From Niabella soli DSM 19437 (GTDB lineage: Bacteria; Bacteroidota; Bacteroidia; Chitinophagales; Chitinophagaceae), in NCBI RefSeq assembly GCF_000243115.2, contig NZ_CP007035.1:4340001-4404000 (forward strand): 64,000 nucleotides of DNA, in the 5' to 3' direction. Numbering within the stretch: position 1 is the first letter of the stretch; every line of letters begins with the position of its first letter. Both the position numbers and the translations under genes were made by a program. Positions 16,787 through 25,391 of this stretch are shown piece by piece. Under the pieces are notes generated by a model. It had not been told where the DNA came from and made no database searches. It was given only the letters and a program-made list of their open reading frames with translations.

Positions 16787-18081
16787 TGGAATTATTTATA
16801 ATAGCCTTGTTGATTTTACTCAATGGACTATTTTCTATGGCTGAAATAGCCCTTGTGTCAGCCCGGAAAGCACGATTGGAGGCGCAGGCAGCTAAAGGCG
16901 ATAAAGAAGCGGAAGAAGCGCTTAAGCTGGCCAATCATCCTGATATTTTTCTTTCCACTGTGCAAATAGGCATTACGCTTATTGGCATCCTTACCGGTAT
17001 TTATTCCGGGGAGAAGATCACCGGGCATATTGTCGATTTTTTGAACAAATTTCCTGCTGTTGCGCCATACAGTAAAGGGGTGGCCACCACTACGGTGGTG
17101 ATCCTGATCACCTATTTTACACTTATTTTCGGTGAGTTGGTGCCCAAGCGCATCGGCTTGTCCCGCCCCGAGAAGATCGCCAAATTTGTGGCGCGCCCCA
17201 TGCGGCTGATCAGTATGATCACCTATCCGTTCATATGGCTGCTGACCAAATCCAGTAGTTTGATCAGCAAACTATTAAACATTAAAACGGAGGACAACCA
17301 GGTAACGGAAGAGGAAATAAAAGCCATGATCAATGAGGGAACTGAGCAGGGAACGCTGGAAGAGACCGAGCAGGAGATCATTGAGCGGGTATTTCACCTG
17401 AGCGACCGGAACATCACCTCACTGATGACCCACCGCAGTGATATTGTGTGGTTTAATGTGGATGATACGGAGGAAACGATCCGGGAAAAGATCCTGAGTG
17501 AACCACATTCTATTTACCCCATTTGCGACGGGGAGATCGACCATATTAAAGGGGTGATTTCTTTAAAGGATCTGTACACCAATAAACATACGGTTCCGCT
17601 GAAAGACCTGATGCGGCCGGCACTTTTTGTTCCTGAGAATAATACAGCCTTCCGGGTAATGGAAAAGTTTAAAGAATCGCAACTGCATTCCTGCTTTATT
17701 GTGGATGAATATGGCAGTGTGCTGGGGATGATCACACTAAATGATATCCTGGAAGCGATCATCGGCGATATGCCTGAGGAAAATGAGGATGACTATGAAA
17801 TAACCGAACGGGAAGACGGGTCGTTCCTGGTGGATGCACAGATCCCGTTTTATGACTTCCTGTCTTATTTTGATAAGGCGGAATGGATGAACGAAGGCGA
17901 ACAGGAATTTGATACGCTGGCGGGATTCATCCTGCACCGGTTAAAACAGATCCCGGTCACGGGTGATAAGCTGGACTGGAACGGATTTGACCTGGAGATC
18001 GTGGATATGGACGGCCACCGGATCGATAAAGTACTGGTAACGATCAGCCAGGAGCTAAGGGATGAGATGGAGGAGGAGTAA
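16786..18081 (+). CDS. CNNM/CorC-type membrane protein (hemolysin family, DUF21 plus CBS)
   Basis: A 431-residue protein with the standard order: a DUF21 membrane domain of about four helices (residues 1-190), a CBS pair (about 205-325) and a C-terminal CorC_HlyC domain (about 340-425). The first CBS begins after the acidic linker EETEQEIIERVFHLSDR; the second contains SCFIVDEYGSVLGMITLNDI. Family members are Mg2+ or Co2+ export or homeostasis proteins; the old name hemolysin reflects one early report. It is coupled to the PAP2 gene by a one-base overlap. The gene pair is bracketed by inverted copies of the same intergenic words. Family call is firm; the transported ion is inferred from relatives. 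Confidence 0.9.
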   Translation: MELFIIALLILLNGLFSMAEIALVSARKARLEAQAAKGDKEAEEALKLANHPDIFLSTVQIGITLIGILTGIYSGEKITGHIVDFLNKFPAVAPYSKGVATTTVVILITYFTLIFGELVPKRIGLSRPEKIAKFVARPMRLISMITYPFIWLLTKSSSLISKLLNIKTEDNQVTEEEIKAMINEGTEQGTLEETEQEIIERVFHLSDRNITSLMTHRSDIVWFNVDDTEETIREKILSEPHSIYPICDGEIDHIKGVISLKDLYTNKHTVPLKDLMRPALFVPENNTAFRVMEKFKESQLHSCFIVDEYGSVLGMITLNDILEAIIGDMPEENEDDYEITEREDGSFLVDAQIPFYDFLSYFDKAEWMNEGEQEFDTLAGFILHRLKQIPVTGDKLDWNGFDLEIVDMDGHRIDKVLVTISQELRDEMEEE

Positions 18082-18290
18082 GCGAGTTACAAGTTGCAGG
18101 TTTCGGGTTACAGGTGTTGAGCGTTCGGCGTCCGGGGTGTAAAAGTTTAAGGTTCAATGTTCGTTCCGTAACGCAATTTATCGTTTATCGTCTGACGTTT
18201 ATCGTTAGGCGACTGTTTCAAATCACCGGGGTTCCGCATTTGGCATTATGCGTTCAGCATTGCGCGTTTTGCATTCAGCATTCCGCTAAA
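18082..18290. repeat. Intergenic word-repeat block, inverted copy of the 15735-16135 family
   Basis: Lies between the convergent CorC-type and DUF6702 genes. Positions 18090-18111 are a perfect 22-bp reverse complement of 15783-15804, and 18172-18186 is a perfect 15-bp reverse complement of 15956-15970. The right half uses the words GCATTATGCGTTCAGCATT and GCATTCAGCATTCCGC, which also occur near 28220-28245. Possibly a transcript-end structure for both neighbours. Confidence 0.7.
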
Positions 18291-18813
18291 AACTAAACCC
18301 CACCTTCCGTTCGGGATAATTCAACTTACTGCTTTTCCGGTTTCCGTTCACAATGAAATGTACAATGTTCAGTTGGTCTTCAAAAAGATCATACAGAATG
18401 GTATTTTCCACCGTGATATTTTTAGCATCGAAATTGGGCGCGGCTGCCGTTGTGTAAATATATACGGCCTCGTGGTCCACTTCCCAGCCAAAAAATTTAA
18501 GGGGCAGCAACCGGCCGTTGGTGCGTACGCTTAAATGTGTGGTAATATATTGCGTTACCAGCCCGTTCATCTGTGGTTTTAAGGTTTTGTTATTAAAATC
18601 TGCTTTTGTCTTATAGAGGCGTTCCAGCACTTTTTCAAAGTCGTCCGTAAAGATCTTGCTGCTGATTTCCAGCCGGTTCTCTTTGGCATTGTATTCGATC
18701 TCCGAAGCGCTTACATGAAAAGGATGCAGGGCAGTGGAACTGAAAGAACCTCCGGTCACCAGCAGGGAAAGCACCAATAAAAAAAAGCGCCATTTATTGA
18801 TCCATTTAGCCAT
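18286..18813 (-). CDS. DUF6702 family exported protein
   Basis: A 175-residue exported protein with an N-terminal signal or anchor (hydrophobic residues 9-25 after MAKWINKWR). It has the pattern I associate with DUF6702: HPFHVSASEIEYN, then LEISSKIFTDDFEKVL. The function of the family is unknown. It is divergent from the HupE/UreJ-like gene with a 59-base gap, next to an M1 peptidase, a neighbourhood I recall in other Bacteroidota. Repeat words begin immediately after its stop. Family call moderate to good; role unknown. Confidence 0.75.
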   Translation of the reverse strand: MAKWINKWRFFLLVLSLLVTGGSFSSTALHPFHVSASEIEYNAKENRLEISSKIFTDDFEKVLERLYKTKADFNNKTLKPQMNGLVTQYITTHLSVRTNGRLLPLKFFGWEVDHEAVYIYTTAAAPNFDAKNITVENTILYDLFEDQLNIVHFIVNGNRKSSKLNYPERKVGFSF

Positions 18814-18849
18814 TAATATATTTCATTTAATAGTGTAAAGATGGTTAAT

Positions 18850-18857
18850 TATATTTG
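18850..18857 (+). promoter_or_regulatory. -7 promoter element for the HupE/UreJ-like gene
   Basis: TATATTTG, an exact TAnnTTTG match, ends 15 bases before the chosen ATG at 18873. It overlaps the TTG at 18855, which supports rejecting that TTG as the start. Confidence 0.55.
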
Positions 18858-18872
18858 ATCGTTGTCTGTCAT

Positions 18873-19454
18873 ATGAATAGTTTTATTTTCTATTTTGCTG
18901 AAGGGTGGAAACACATCATCAGTTGGGATGCTTTGGATCACCAACTGTTTATAGTAGCATTAGCCATAATTTACACGTTCCGGGATTGGAAAAAAGTGCT
19001 GGTTCTGGTGACCGCTTTTACTATTGGTCATTCGGTTACCCTGGCATTAAGTGTTTTCGATATTATTCGTGTTCCATCTGCCTGGATAGAGTTCCTGATC
19101 CCGGTAACAATCCTGATCACTGCACTCTGGAATATGCTGCGCGGGAAGCAGTTGAAAAAAATAAATGGTAATTATTTTATGGCCTTATTTTTTGGATTGA
19201 TCCACGGCCTGGGTTTTGCCAATGCGCTCCGCATCATGATCGCCGGCGACCAATCCATTGGCATGAGCCTGCTGGGTTTTAACCTGGGCCTGGAAGCGGG
19301 ACAGGTGCTCGTCGTTTTCCTGATCCTCGTGGTTTCGAAACTAATCCTCGATACTATAAAAATTCCTCAACAAATCTATATTTTTGCGGTTTCCGCAATA
19401 GTTTTCCTTTTATCGGTAAAGATGGCTATTGAGCGAATCCCTTCATTGAGTTAA
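18873..19454 (+). CDS. HupE/UreJ family membrane protein
   Basis: A 193-residue polytopic membrane protein of about six helices. The start is set at the ATG at 18873 (MNSFIFYFAEGWKHI) because the TTG at 18855 lies inside a -7 promoter element. Family hallmarks are GWKHIISWDALDHQLF near the start, FTIGHSVTLALS, and GLIHGLGFANALR with conserved histidines. HupE and UreJ proteins are nickel permeases in hydrogenase and urease operons, but no nickel enzyme is encoded here. It is divergent from the DUF6702 gene and 9 bases upstream of the M1 peptidase. Family call is firm; metal specificity unknown. Confidence 0.85.
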   Translation: MNSFIFYFAEGWKHIISWDALDHQLFIVALAIIYTFRDWKKVLVLVTAFTIGHSVTLALSVFDIIRVPSAWIEFLIPVTILITALWNMLRGKQLKKINGNYFMALFFGLIHGLGFANALRIMIAGDQSIGMSLLGFNLGLEAGQVLVVFLILVVSKLILDTIKIPQQIYIFAVSAIVFLLSVKMAIERIPSLS

Positions 19455-19463
19455 ACTGAAAAA

Positions 19464-21824
19464 ATGAGAAAAATTCTTTTGGCTATTGTTTGTTTTTGTG
19501 CGGTACAATCCCAGGCGCAAAATATTCAGAATAATCCCCAAAGCAACCATGGTAACAAGTTTGAGCAACTGGGCACCATATTACCTACCCCTAATGAATA
19601 CCGTACTGCCAGCGGCGCCCCCGGCCCAAAATACTGGCAGCAACGCTGCGATTATGTGATCAAAGCCACGCTGGATGAAAAAAATCTGAAGCTGACGGGT
19701 AGTGAAACCCTTAATTATTTTAATAACTCACCAGACCCCTTAACCTATATATGGATCCAACTGGATGAAAATGAGCATAGCAATATTAATAATGCTGACT
19801 ACCAGAACAGTTCCGTGTTGCCGGAAGCCATTACCGATAAAATGGTGGCAAAAATGGACGCAGACGCCGGGCCGGATAACGGCTACGGGCATAAAATAAA
19901 GGCGATCACCGACATGAGCGGGAAAGCGATACCGTACACCATCAATAAGACGATGATGCGGGTAGACCTGCCGGCTCCACTGAAACCGGGTCAGCGTTTT
20001 CAGTTTAAAATAGATTGGTCGTATAAGATATCCGATCGCATGGCCTATGGTGGCCGTGGCGGGTATGAATATTTTCCGGGGGATGGCAATTGCCTGTTTA
20101 CAATGACCCAATGGTACCCCCGGGTTTGTGTGTACAGCGATTTCCAGGGCTGGCAGAACCACCAGTTTACCGGTAGGGGAGAATTTGCGCTGACCTTCGG
20201 CAATTTTGATGTGGAAATGACCGTACCCGCCGATCATATTATCGGCAGCACCGGCGAATGCCAGAACTATGCGCAGGTGTTATCAAAGACACAAATGGAA
20301 CGCTATAAACTGGCATCCAATGCTAAGGAGCCTGTTGAGATCGTGACGCTGGAGGAAGCCACTGCCGCAGAAAAAAATAAAAGCGCTCAAACAAAGACAT
20401 GGCATTTTAAAGCCGATAATGTGCGCGATTTTGCGTGGACAAGCTCCCGTAAATTTATTTGGGACGGTATGCCACAGCTTATTAATGGCAAAAAGGTCAT
20501 GTGCATGAGCTTTTATGGAAAAGAGGCCTATGGCTTGTATCGTAAATTTTCAACCAGGGCGGTGGCGCACACGATTAAAACCTATTCTTCTTTTACCTTT
20601 CCTTATCCCTATCCCGTGGCGCAAAGCATAGAAGCCGCTAATGGGATGGAATATCCCATGATCTGTTTCAACTACGGGCGTACAGAAAAAGACGGCACCT
20701 ATAGCGAAGCCACGAAGAACGGGATGCTGGGCGTGATCATTCACGAAGTGGGACATAACTTTTTCCCGATGATCGTAAACAGCGATGAACGCCAATGGAC
20801 CTGGATGGACGAAGGCCTGAACACTTTTGTGCAATATCTTACGGAAGAGTTATGGGATAACAAATTTCCGAGTAAACGCGGACCAGCCTGGGCCATTGTG
20901 GATTATATGAAACTGCCTAAAAACCAACTGGAGCCCATAATGACCAACTCAGAAAATATTGAGCTGTTTGGTCCGAATGCTTATTCCAAACCGGCAACCG
21001 GACTGAATATTTTGCGGGAGACCATTATGGGCAGGGATTTATTTGATTATTCCTTTAAAGAATATGCGCGTCGCTGGGCCTTTAAGCATCCTACGCCTGC
21101 CGACCTGTTCCGGACAATGGAAGACGCCAGTGGCGAGGATCTAGACTGGTTTTGGCGGGGCTGGTTTTACGGGATAGATCCGGTTGATATTTCGCTGGAC
21201 TCAGTAAAATTTGCTAAAGCCGATTTGAACAGCCCACTACCCCAACCCAGAAAAATAGTGAAGAAGATGGATGCACCGGAGGTGAATGCCTTCGAGGATA
21301 TTTCCAAGATCCGGAACAGGGAAGACAAGAAAATAACTTTTTATACGGATACCGATAAGGGTGCGCGCGACTTTTACTGGCGCTATGACCGTGGGCAGGA
21401 AAAATACGATTCCACTAAAAAAGTAACAATAGAACTACCTCAGACCGTTGATGCGTTAACACCGGAAACAAAACAAAAGCTTGGCGACAGTTATTTTTAT
21501 GAGCTCAGCCTTTCTAACAAAGGCGGAATGGTAATGCCGGTCATCATTGAATGGACGTTTAAAGACGGTTCAAAAGAGACAGACCGCATTCCCGCGCAAA
21601 TTTGGCGGCATAATGAGCAGAAAGTAAAGAAACTCTTTATGAAGCATAAGGAAGTAGCAGCTATTCGCCTGGATCCTTTGCGTGAAACAGCGGATATTGA
21701 TGAGTCGAACAATGTATGGCAAACCCTGCCAGCGCCAACGAAATTCAAAGCCTACTCGCAAAAGCAGGCAATGGCCCGTGGACAGAGTTTTGGTACCAAC
21801 CCCATGCAGCAGGCAAAGCAATAG
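19464..21824 (+). CDS. Secreted M1-family zinc metallopeptidase (aminopeptidase-like)
   Basis: A 786-residue exported protease with signal peptide MRKILLAIVCFCAVQSQAQ. Residues 60-370 are the beta-sandwich N-terminal domain. The gluzincin core has HEVGH at 427-431 and the third ligand E450, with exactly 18 residues between, in the typical GVIIHEVGHNFFP and WMDEGLNTF context. The GAMEN exopeptidase motif is replaced by EAANGMEYPM, as in several bacterial M1 proteins, so strict aminopeptidase activity is not certain. The C-terminal 200 residues are a beta domain. It follows the HupE/UreJ gene by 9 bases and may share its promoter. Family call is firm; substrates are probably peptides in the periplasm. 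Confidence 0.92.
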   Translation: MRKILLAIVCFCAVQSQAQNIQNNPQSNHGNKFEQLGTILPTPNEYRTASGAPGPKYWQQRCDYVIKATLDEKNLKLTGSETLNYFNNSPDPLTYIWIQLDENEHSNINNADYQNSSVLPEAITDKMVAKMDADAGPDNGYGHKIKAITDMSGKAIPYTINKTMMRVDLPAPLKPGQRFQFKIDWSYKISDRMAYGGRGGYEYFPGDGNCLFTMTQWYPRVCVYSDFQGWQNHQFTGRGEFALTFGNFDVEMTVPADHIIGSTGECQNYAQVLSKTQMERYKLASNAKEPVEIVTLEEATAAEKNKSAQTKTWHFKADNVRDFAWTSSRKFIWDGMPQLINGKKVMCMSFYGKEAYGLYRKFSTRAVAHTIKTYSSFTFPYPYPVAQSIEAANGMEYPMICFNYGRTEKDGTYSEATKNGMLGVIIHEVGHNFFPMIVNSDERQWTWMDEGLNTFVQYLTEELWDNKFPSKRGPAWAIVDYMKLPKNQLEPIMTNSENIELFGPNAYSKPATGLNILRETIMGRDLFDYSFKEYARRWAFKHPTPADLFRTMEDASGEDLDWFWRGWFYGIDPVDISLDSVKFAKADLNSPLPQPRKIVKKMDAPEVNAFEDISKIRNREDKKITFYTDTDKGARDFYWRYDRGQEKYDSTKKVTIELPQTVDALTPETKQKLGDSYFYELSLSNKGGMVMPVIIEWTFKDGSKETDRIPAQIWRHNEQKVKKLFMKHKEVAAIRLDPLRETADIDESNNVWQTLPAPTKFKAYSQKQAMARGQSFGTNPMQQAKQ

Positions 21825-21835
21825 AAGAACGCATT

Positions 21836-22170
21836 ATCGTCATTTCGACGCGTCCGCCTAAAGCGGAGGGTTGCCAATGACATATGTTTTAAGTTATGAA
21901 AACCAATCATTAATGTTGCCGTCGTTTCGACGGAACGAGCCCCGGCGAAAGTCGGGAGAAGTGGCCGGAGAAATCTCGTTCTTTAATGATGGGATTTACC
22001 TTCGGTGAAAAAGTTCTCTTCGCCCTCCTTCGCCTGGCTCATCGTAATGACGGTACAGGCAATGCTGGTCTTTGTCTGAAATAATGCAGTTTTCTATTTT
22101 ATGCAAATCTGAGGGATCTCCTGTGAGAACTTTTGCGTCTTTACGTGCAGCAAACCTGGCGTATTTGCCA
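21836..22170. repeat. Bacteroidota intergenic repeats (TTTCGACGGAACGAG type and TTGCGTCTTTACG type)
   Basis: Gene-free 360-base stretch between the convergent M1 and TraB genes. Words include CGTCATTTCGACG near 21838, CGTCGTTTCGACGGAACGAG near 21919, then GAGAAATCTCGTTC near 21968 and GGCTCATCGTAATGACGG near 22036. These form imperfect inverted arms. A second word family, GAACTTTTGCGTCTTTACG, lies near 22126. I recognise both types as common untranslated repeats in this phylum; no gene is seen. Confidence 0.55.
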
Positions 22171-22184
22171 GCAATCAAAATCTC

Positions 22185-23063
22185 CTAATTATACACCGGA
22201 GTAAGGGTGTATCCTTTTTTTTGCAACAGGCTGATCAGCCCATCGGCGCCCCCTAGGTGGCCGGCGCCCACGGCAAAAAGGGTAGGGCTGTTTTTCATTT
22301 TCCCGGGCATAATAGCAACCCAGTTTTTGTTGCGTTTTTTTAGCAGCTTTATTTCGTCGGCTGTGCTCATAAAGCGGGGATCATTCATAAGGGCTGTAAG
22401 CTTCGGCAAATTTTCGTTCCGGTAATCCAGCACTAATTGTTTGGTGAATGCCGGTGCCGTTTTCATGTCCTGCATGGATGCAATCAGATCATCAATGGTA
22501 TTCGTTGATTGAATTAATCCGATCTGGAAATCGACCGATTCCAGGTGATCCACCTGCAGGGAATAGTTCTGTGCTATAGTATACAGTTCCGGCTCCATCA
22601 TTTTCATACCCGATGCATTGGGGCAGTTAAATGTTTTCACCGTCAAAATAGACATCAGGCCGAAGGGGGAAGTATAGCTTAATGCATCCCGCGTCAGGTT
22701 ATTCTCTTTAAATAAACTGTCCAGCAATTTTAACTTACCGGGTTTCAGGGTATCCAGGATCCCCGGAACCGGCTTCGTTAGCTCAATAAGCTTATCGCTT
22801 CCCTGAGTATTATTAATATCCGCTTCAAACGTGATGGTTCTTACCAGTTGCATCACCGCCTTAACTTTGGGTTTGATCTCGAAATCTTCGCCGCAGGCAA
22901 TATGTAAGGTGCCCAACAGGTACGACGGCGCATTTAAATGATTCCCGGTGATGCGCCACAGTACGGAATTGGCTTGCGTTGTTTGCTGGCCGCTGCCAAC
23001 CGCGCAGCGCAGCATCAATCCTAGCAAAATAAAAAGGGTTGGTATATTTCGCCTGTAAATCAT
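22185..23063 (-). CDS. TraB/GumN family exported protein
   Basis: A 292-residue exported protein; the first 25 residues are a signal sequence. TraB/GumN landmarks are SYLLGTLHIACGEDFEI near the N-terminus (GxxH motif), internal helices with LLKKRNKNWVAIM, and the C-terminal FAVGAGHLGGADGLISLLQKKGY (second GxxH). The fold is related to the Tiki metalloproteases, so a metal-dependent peptidase activity is plausible but unproven. It is a single gene with a terminator of the upstream gene between them and a -7 element 5 bases before its ATG. Family call is firm. Confidence 0.88.
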   Translation of the reverse strand: MIYRRNIPTLFILLGLMLRCAVGSGQQTTQANSVLWRITGNHLNAPSYLLGTLHIACGEDFEIKPKVKAVMQLVRTITFEADINNTQGSDKLIELTKPVPGILDTLKPGKLKLLDSLFKENNLTRDALSYTSPFGLMSILTVKTFNCPNASGMKMMEPELYTIAQNYSLQVDHLESVDFQIGLIQSTNTIDDLIASMQDMKTAPAFTKQLVLDYRNENLPKLTALMNDPRFMSTADEIKLLKKRNKNWVAIMPGKMKNSPTLFAVGAGHLGGADGLISLLQKKGYTLTPVYN

Positions 23064-23067
23064 ACCT

Positions 23068-23075
23068 CAAAGTTA
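23068..23075 (-). promoter_or_regulatory. -7 promoter element directly before the TraB/GumN gene
   Basis: The minus strand reads TAACTTTG, then AGGT, then ATG at 23063. An exact TAnnTTTG match this close implies a very short or absent leader. Confidence 0.4.
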
Positions 23076-23106
23076 TTTATACAGTAACCAAATGGAATCA
23101 TAAAAA

Positions 23107-23125
23107 AGCGGCCCCCGGGGCCGCT
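23107..23125 (-). terminator. GC-rich terminator after the DUF6515 gene
   Basis: AGCGGCCCC and GGGGCCGCT pair perfectly over 9 bp around a single central base. Read on the minus strand the hairpin is followed by a run of T. It lies about 45 bases beyond the stop of the gene ending at 23171. Confidence 0.85.
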
Positions 23126-23170
23126 ATACCACTTTTGCTACAACAAGCGCCAAACGCGCGTTAAAATAGT

Positions 23171-24037
23171 TTACCTTTTATTATCTGTTACCTCATAAAC
23201 GGTCTTCCCCTCTACTGTTACCGTTTTATAATAGGTTCCGGCGGGCGATACATATACCCGTTTGCCGTCCAGGTTTACCGCTTTGCTGTTTTTAGGCAAT
23301 TGATCAAACTGGTCGCCCACCTGTGGCCGGTTATCATAAACGGCATTTGTATCGTCATTGCCATTGTTCTCCATCGGGGCTGTATTTTCCTGGCGGTTAT
23401 TGTCATCACTATTATAATTATAGTCCGGCGTCTGCTGCAGGGGCATATCGGACCGGTTGTTATTTGGGTCTTCGCGGTAATTCTGATTGTTTTCTGCGCC
23501 TGCACGGGCCTTGTCTGCTTCATCCAGGTTCAGTTCGCCATTGGTGCCTATCACTACATAATACTTATGGCCGTTACCATCTATATCCGGCGAAAAATAC
23601 GTGCCATTGAATTCATAGTAGTTCTGCCCGTTGATCTTTACGAGGCGGGTACCTCTTGGTAACCGCTCCAGTGTGCCGCCCAACGGAGGAGCCACTACTT
23701 CATATCCCTGGTTATTTTGGACATAGTAGGTATTATCATAGTAATAATAAGGAACCCCGCCAAAGTAAAAACGGGAATAGCCAATTGGCAGCGATCCATA
23801 AAAAGCACCGATAGGGAGCCCAAAGCCGAAAGAAAAACCAGGACGCCCATAACCATAATAAGGACGCACGGGGCCATATCCTCCAATCCCGATACCTACA
23901 GATACCCTTGGGGCCGACCGGTAATGGTAGTACCTCGGCCGGGGCGCATGTCTTCTGTATTGAGCAAAACTGCTGTTGGCTAACAGAAGCAAGGCTCCTA
24001 AAAGAAACATGCCAAATTTTATAATATTCTTGTTCAT
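23171..24037 (-). CDS. DUF6515 family secreted protein
   Basis: A 288-residue exported protein with a 25-residue signal (ends SSFAQ). An Arg/Tyr/Gly-rich stretch (residues 27-80) contains GFGLPIGAFYGSLPIGY. A repeated module then follows in two copies, about residues 118-175 and 235-288: each has a LPRGTRLVKINGQNYYE-like or LPKNSKAVNLDGKRVYV-like core and then an aromatic FSPD or VSPAGTYY turn. Between them lies a low-complexity Asn/Asp-rich linker. I recall DUF6515 for this pattern; its function is unknown, with surface or envelope localisation likely. It is the first of four neighbouring minus-strand genes for aromatic-rich exported proteins, each apparently with its own terminator or gap. 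Confidence 0.7.
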   Translation of the reverse strand: MNKNIIKFGMFLLGALLLLANSSFAQYRRHAPRPRYYHYRSAPRVSVGIGIGGYGPVRPYYGYGRPGFSFGFGLPIGAFYGSLPIGYSRFYFGGVPYYYYDNTYYVQNNQGYEVVAPPLGGTLERLPRGTRLVKINGQNYYEFNGTYFSPDIDGNGHKYYVVIGTNGELNLDEADKARAGAENNQNYREDPNNNRSDMPLQQTPDYNYNSDDNNRQENTAPMENNGNDDTNAVYDNRPQVGDQFDQLPKNSKAVNLDGKRVYVSPAGTYYKTVTVEGKTVYEVTDNKR

Positions 24038-24188
24038 GGTTTTTTAGTTGTACTAATTTGACGCTGAGAATTAAAAAAAGTGCAGCCGGATACCAGTGGG
24101 AAATGATAAAAAAAAGCTAAAATTGATCTGTGTGACAAAAGCCCGCCTACTGGATGGAAGCTTTCGAAAAGACCCTTGCGCAAAATAA

Positions 24189-24220
24189 AAGCCGTAAAAC
24201 CATTTACAGGTTTACGGCTT
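24189..24220 (-). terminator. Terminator after the Tyr/Gly-rich lipoprotein gene
   Basis: GCCGTAAAACC on the left pairs with GGTTTACGGC on the right with one bulge. On the minus strand the stem is followed by TTTTATTTTG. It is 20 bases past the stop at 24241. Confidence 0.8.
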
Positions 24221-24240
24221 TGAAAAGCTTTTGCTGATGG

Positions 24241-24786
24241 TTACCTGCGACGGCCGCCACCGCTGCCACTGCTGTATCCGCCGCCTCTTCCCGAACTACC
24301 GCTGTATCCACCACTGCTGCGCATAGGGGGAGCGCTGTAAGAGCGTTGTGGCGCTGTCTGCATCCGTTGTGTCTGCATCCGTTGTGGAGGCGCTTGTTGC
24401 ACCCTGTTACTATTGTTCCGCGGGCTATTAACAGTTGTATTTGCCCGGTTATTGCTGTAGTTCCGGGAGGCATTTGCATTTGCATTCGCCCTGGAGGTGC
24501 TGACCCTTGCCCGGGAATCATTCTGACCATAGCGTCCGTAAGACCTCCGGTAATAGCGGCCATTATTATAATAATAATTATTGTAACCGCCGCCATAATA
24601 GCCGTAATAGCCATAATAGCCGGGCCAGTAACCATAACCATAGTAGCCGGGGTAATATCCGTAATCGTCATAGTATCCATCATTATACGGATAATAGCTG
24701 GATGCACAGGAACTGAACCCCACTACTACCAAAACTGCCAGTCCCAAATAGGTAGCCTTTGTTTTTTTGAATATTGAAGTTTTCAT
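24241..24786 (-). CDS. Tyr/Gly-rich low-complexity lipoprotein
   Basis: A 181-residue predicted lipoprotein. The ATG at 24786 (MKTSIFKKTKATYLG) is used; an extension to 24846 is open but would hide the signal. The lipobox is GFSSC at Cys27. A 55-residue zone of Tyr, Gly and Asp follows, with repeats like YYGYYGYYGGG, then Asn/Arg-rich and Gln/Met-rich parts, and a Gly/Ser/Arg tail. No enzymatic domain is visible. Such composition suggests an extended surface or matrix protein. It belongs to the group of aromatic-rich exported proteins at 23171-25781. Confidence 0.65.
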   Translation of the reverse strand: MKTSIFKKTKATYLGLAVLVVVGFSSCASSYYPYNDGYYDDYGYYPGYYGYGYWPGYYGYYGYYGGGYNNYYYNNGRYYRRSYGRYGQNDSRARVSTSRANANANASRNYSNNRANTTVNSPRNNSNRVQQAPPQRMQTQRMQTAPQRSYSAPPMRSSGGYSGSSGRGGGYSSGSGGGRRR

Positions 24787-24849
24787 TTTTGAAAATTGGA
24801 TTTTATATTGTAAAGTTAAACTTTTTATTAAAAGTGAACCCCGCAACTA

Positions 24850-25149
24850 TTAATCCCTGTACCGGTTATGCCCCCTTCCCCTGTAGCCATAATATTTTTT
24901 AGCCTGGCCGGGAGGCATATGGCGATAACGGTAAGAATAATAATTTCCATAGTAGCGCGGACGGTAATGCCTGTGATGATAATAGGCCGGTCTGTAACCT
25001 GAATAATATACTATGCTCACAGCGGGACGATGCGGACGATAATAATGGCGGGAATAATTTCTTTCATACCGATAATGCTGCGCATTTGCCCGGAGCGTAC
25101 CAAAGCCCACCAACACCAGCGCCAACATAAGAATAAGTTTCATTTTCAT
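24850..25149 (-). CDS. Small secreted Tyr/Arg/His-rich protein with PPGQAKK motif
   Basis: A 99-residue exported protein with signal MKMKLILMLALVLVGFGTLRANAQ. The mature 75 residues are almost half Tyr, Arg and His, and end with HMPPGQAKKYYGYRGRGHNRYRD. The MPPGQAKKYYGYR segment matches LPPGQAKKIYGYK in the gene at 25392, so the two are paralogs around one conserved motif. I do not know its function; a basic, aromatic, metal-binding-type composition is visible. Start at 25149 or the next ATG at 25143 are both possible. Confidence 0.6.
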   Translation of the reverse strand: MKMKLILMLALVLVGFGTLRANAQHYRYERNYSRHYYRPHRPAVSIVYYSGYRPAYYHHRHYRPRYYGNYYSYRYRHMPPGQAKKYYGYRGRGHNRYRD

Positions 25150-25264
25150 AATAAATATTTTTAAGGTTACTGATTAAAGCACTGCTACTTGTTAGACGAT
25201 GTAAAATTGCTGATCGGTGTTAATGAAAAGAAAATGTTTAAACGCTAATTGTAACAGGATAAGG

Positions 25265-25373
25265 AAAAGCCGCCTCAAAAAAATTATCGAAAACACTGCT
25301 CTGGATTTTAGACCAGAAATGCCAGAGGGAGTTTAATGCAATGCTTTCTAAATAAGTTTTTGAAACGGCTTTT
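25265..25373 (-). repeat. Long-range inverted repeat in the 3' region of the gene at 25392
   Basis: Positions 25265-25281 and 25357-25373 are reverse complements over 17 bases with two adjacent mismatches (AAAAGCCG..TCAAAAA). The 75-base loop contains a second complementary set (CTCTGG, CCAGA, CCAGAG). On the minus strand it begins 18 bases beyond the stop of the secreted protein, so it may be a structured 3' UTR or terminator. Confidence 0.5.
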
Positions 25374-25391
25374 CATCAGGGGTAGCAGCTA

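Noticed and set aside
24346-24777. 143-codon plus-strand ORF rich in Ile and Val opposite the Tyr/Gly-rich lipoprotein
   Set aside because: It is the reverse complement of TAT/TAC/GGC repeats, which gives an artificial hydrophobic ORF; the minus strand has a proper signal, lipobox and terminator.
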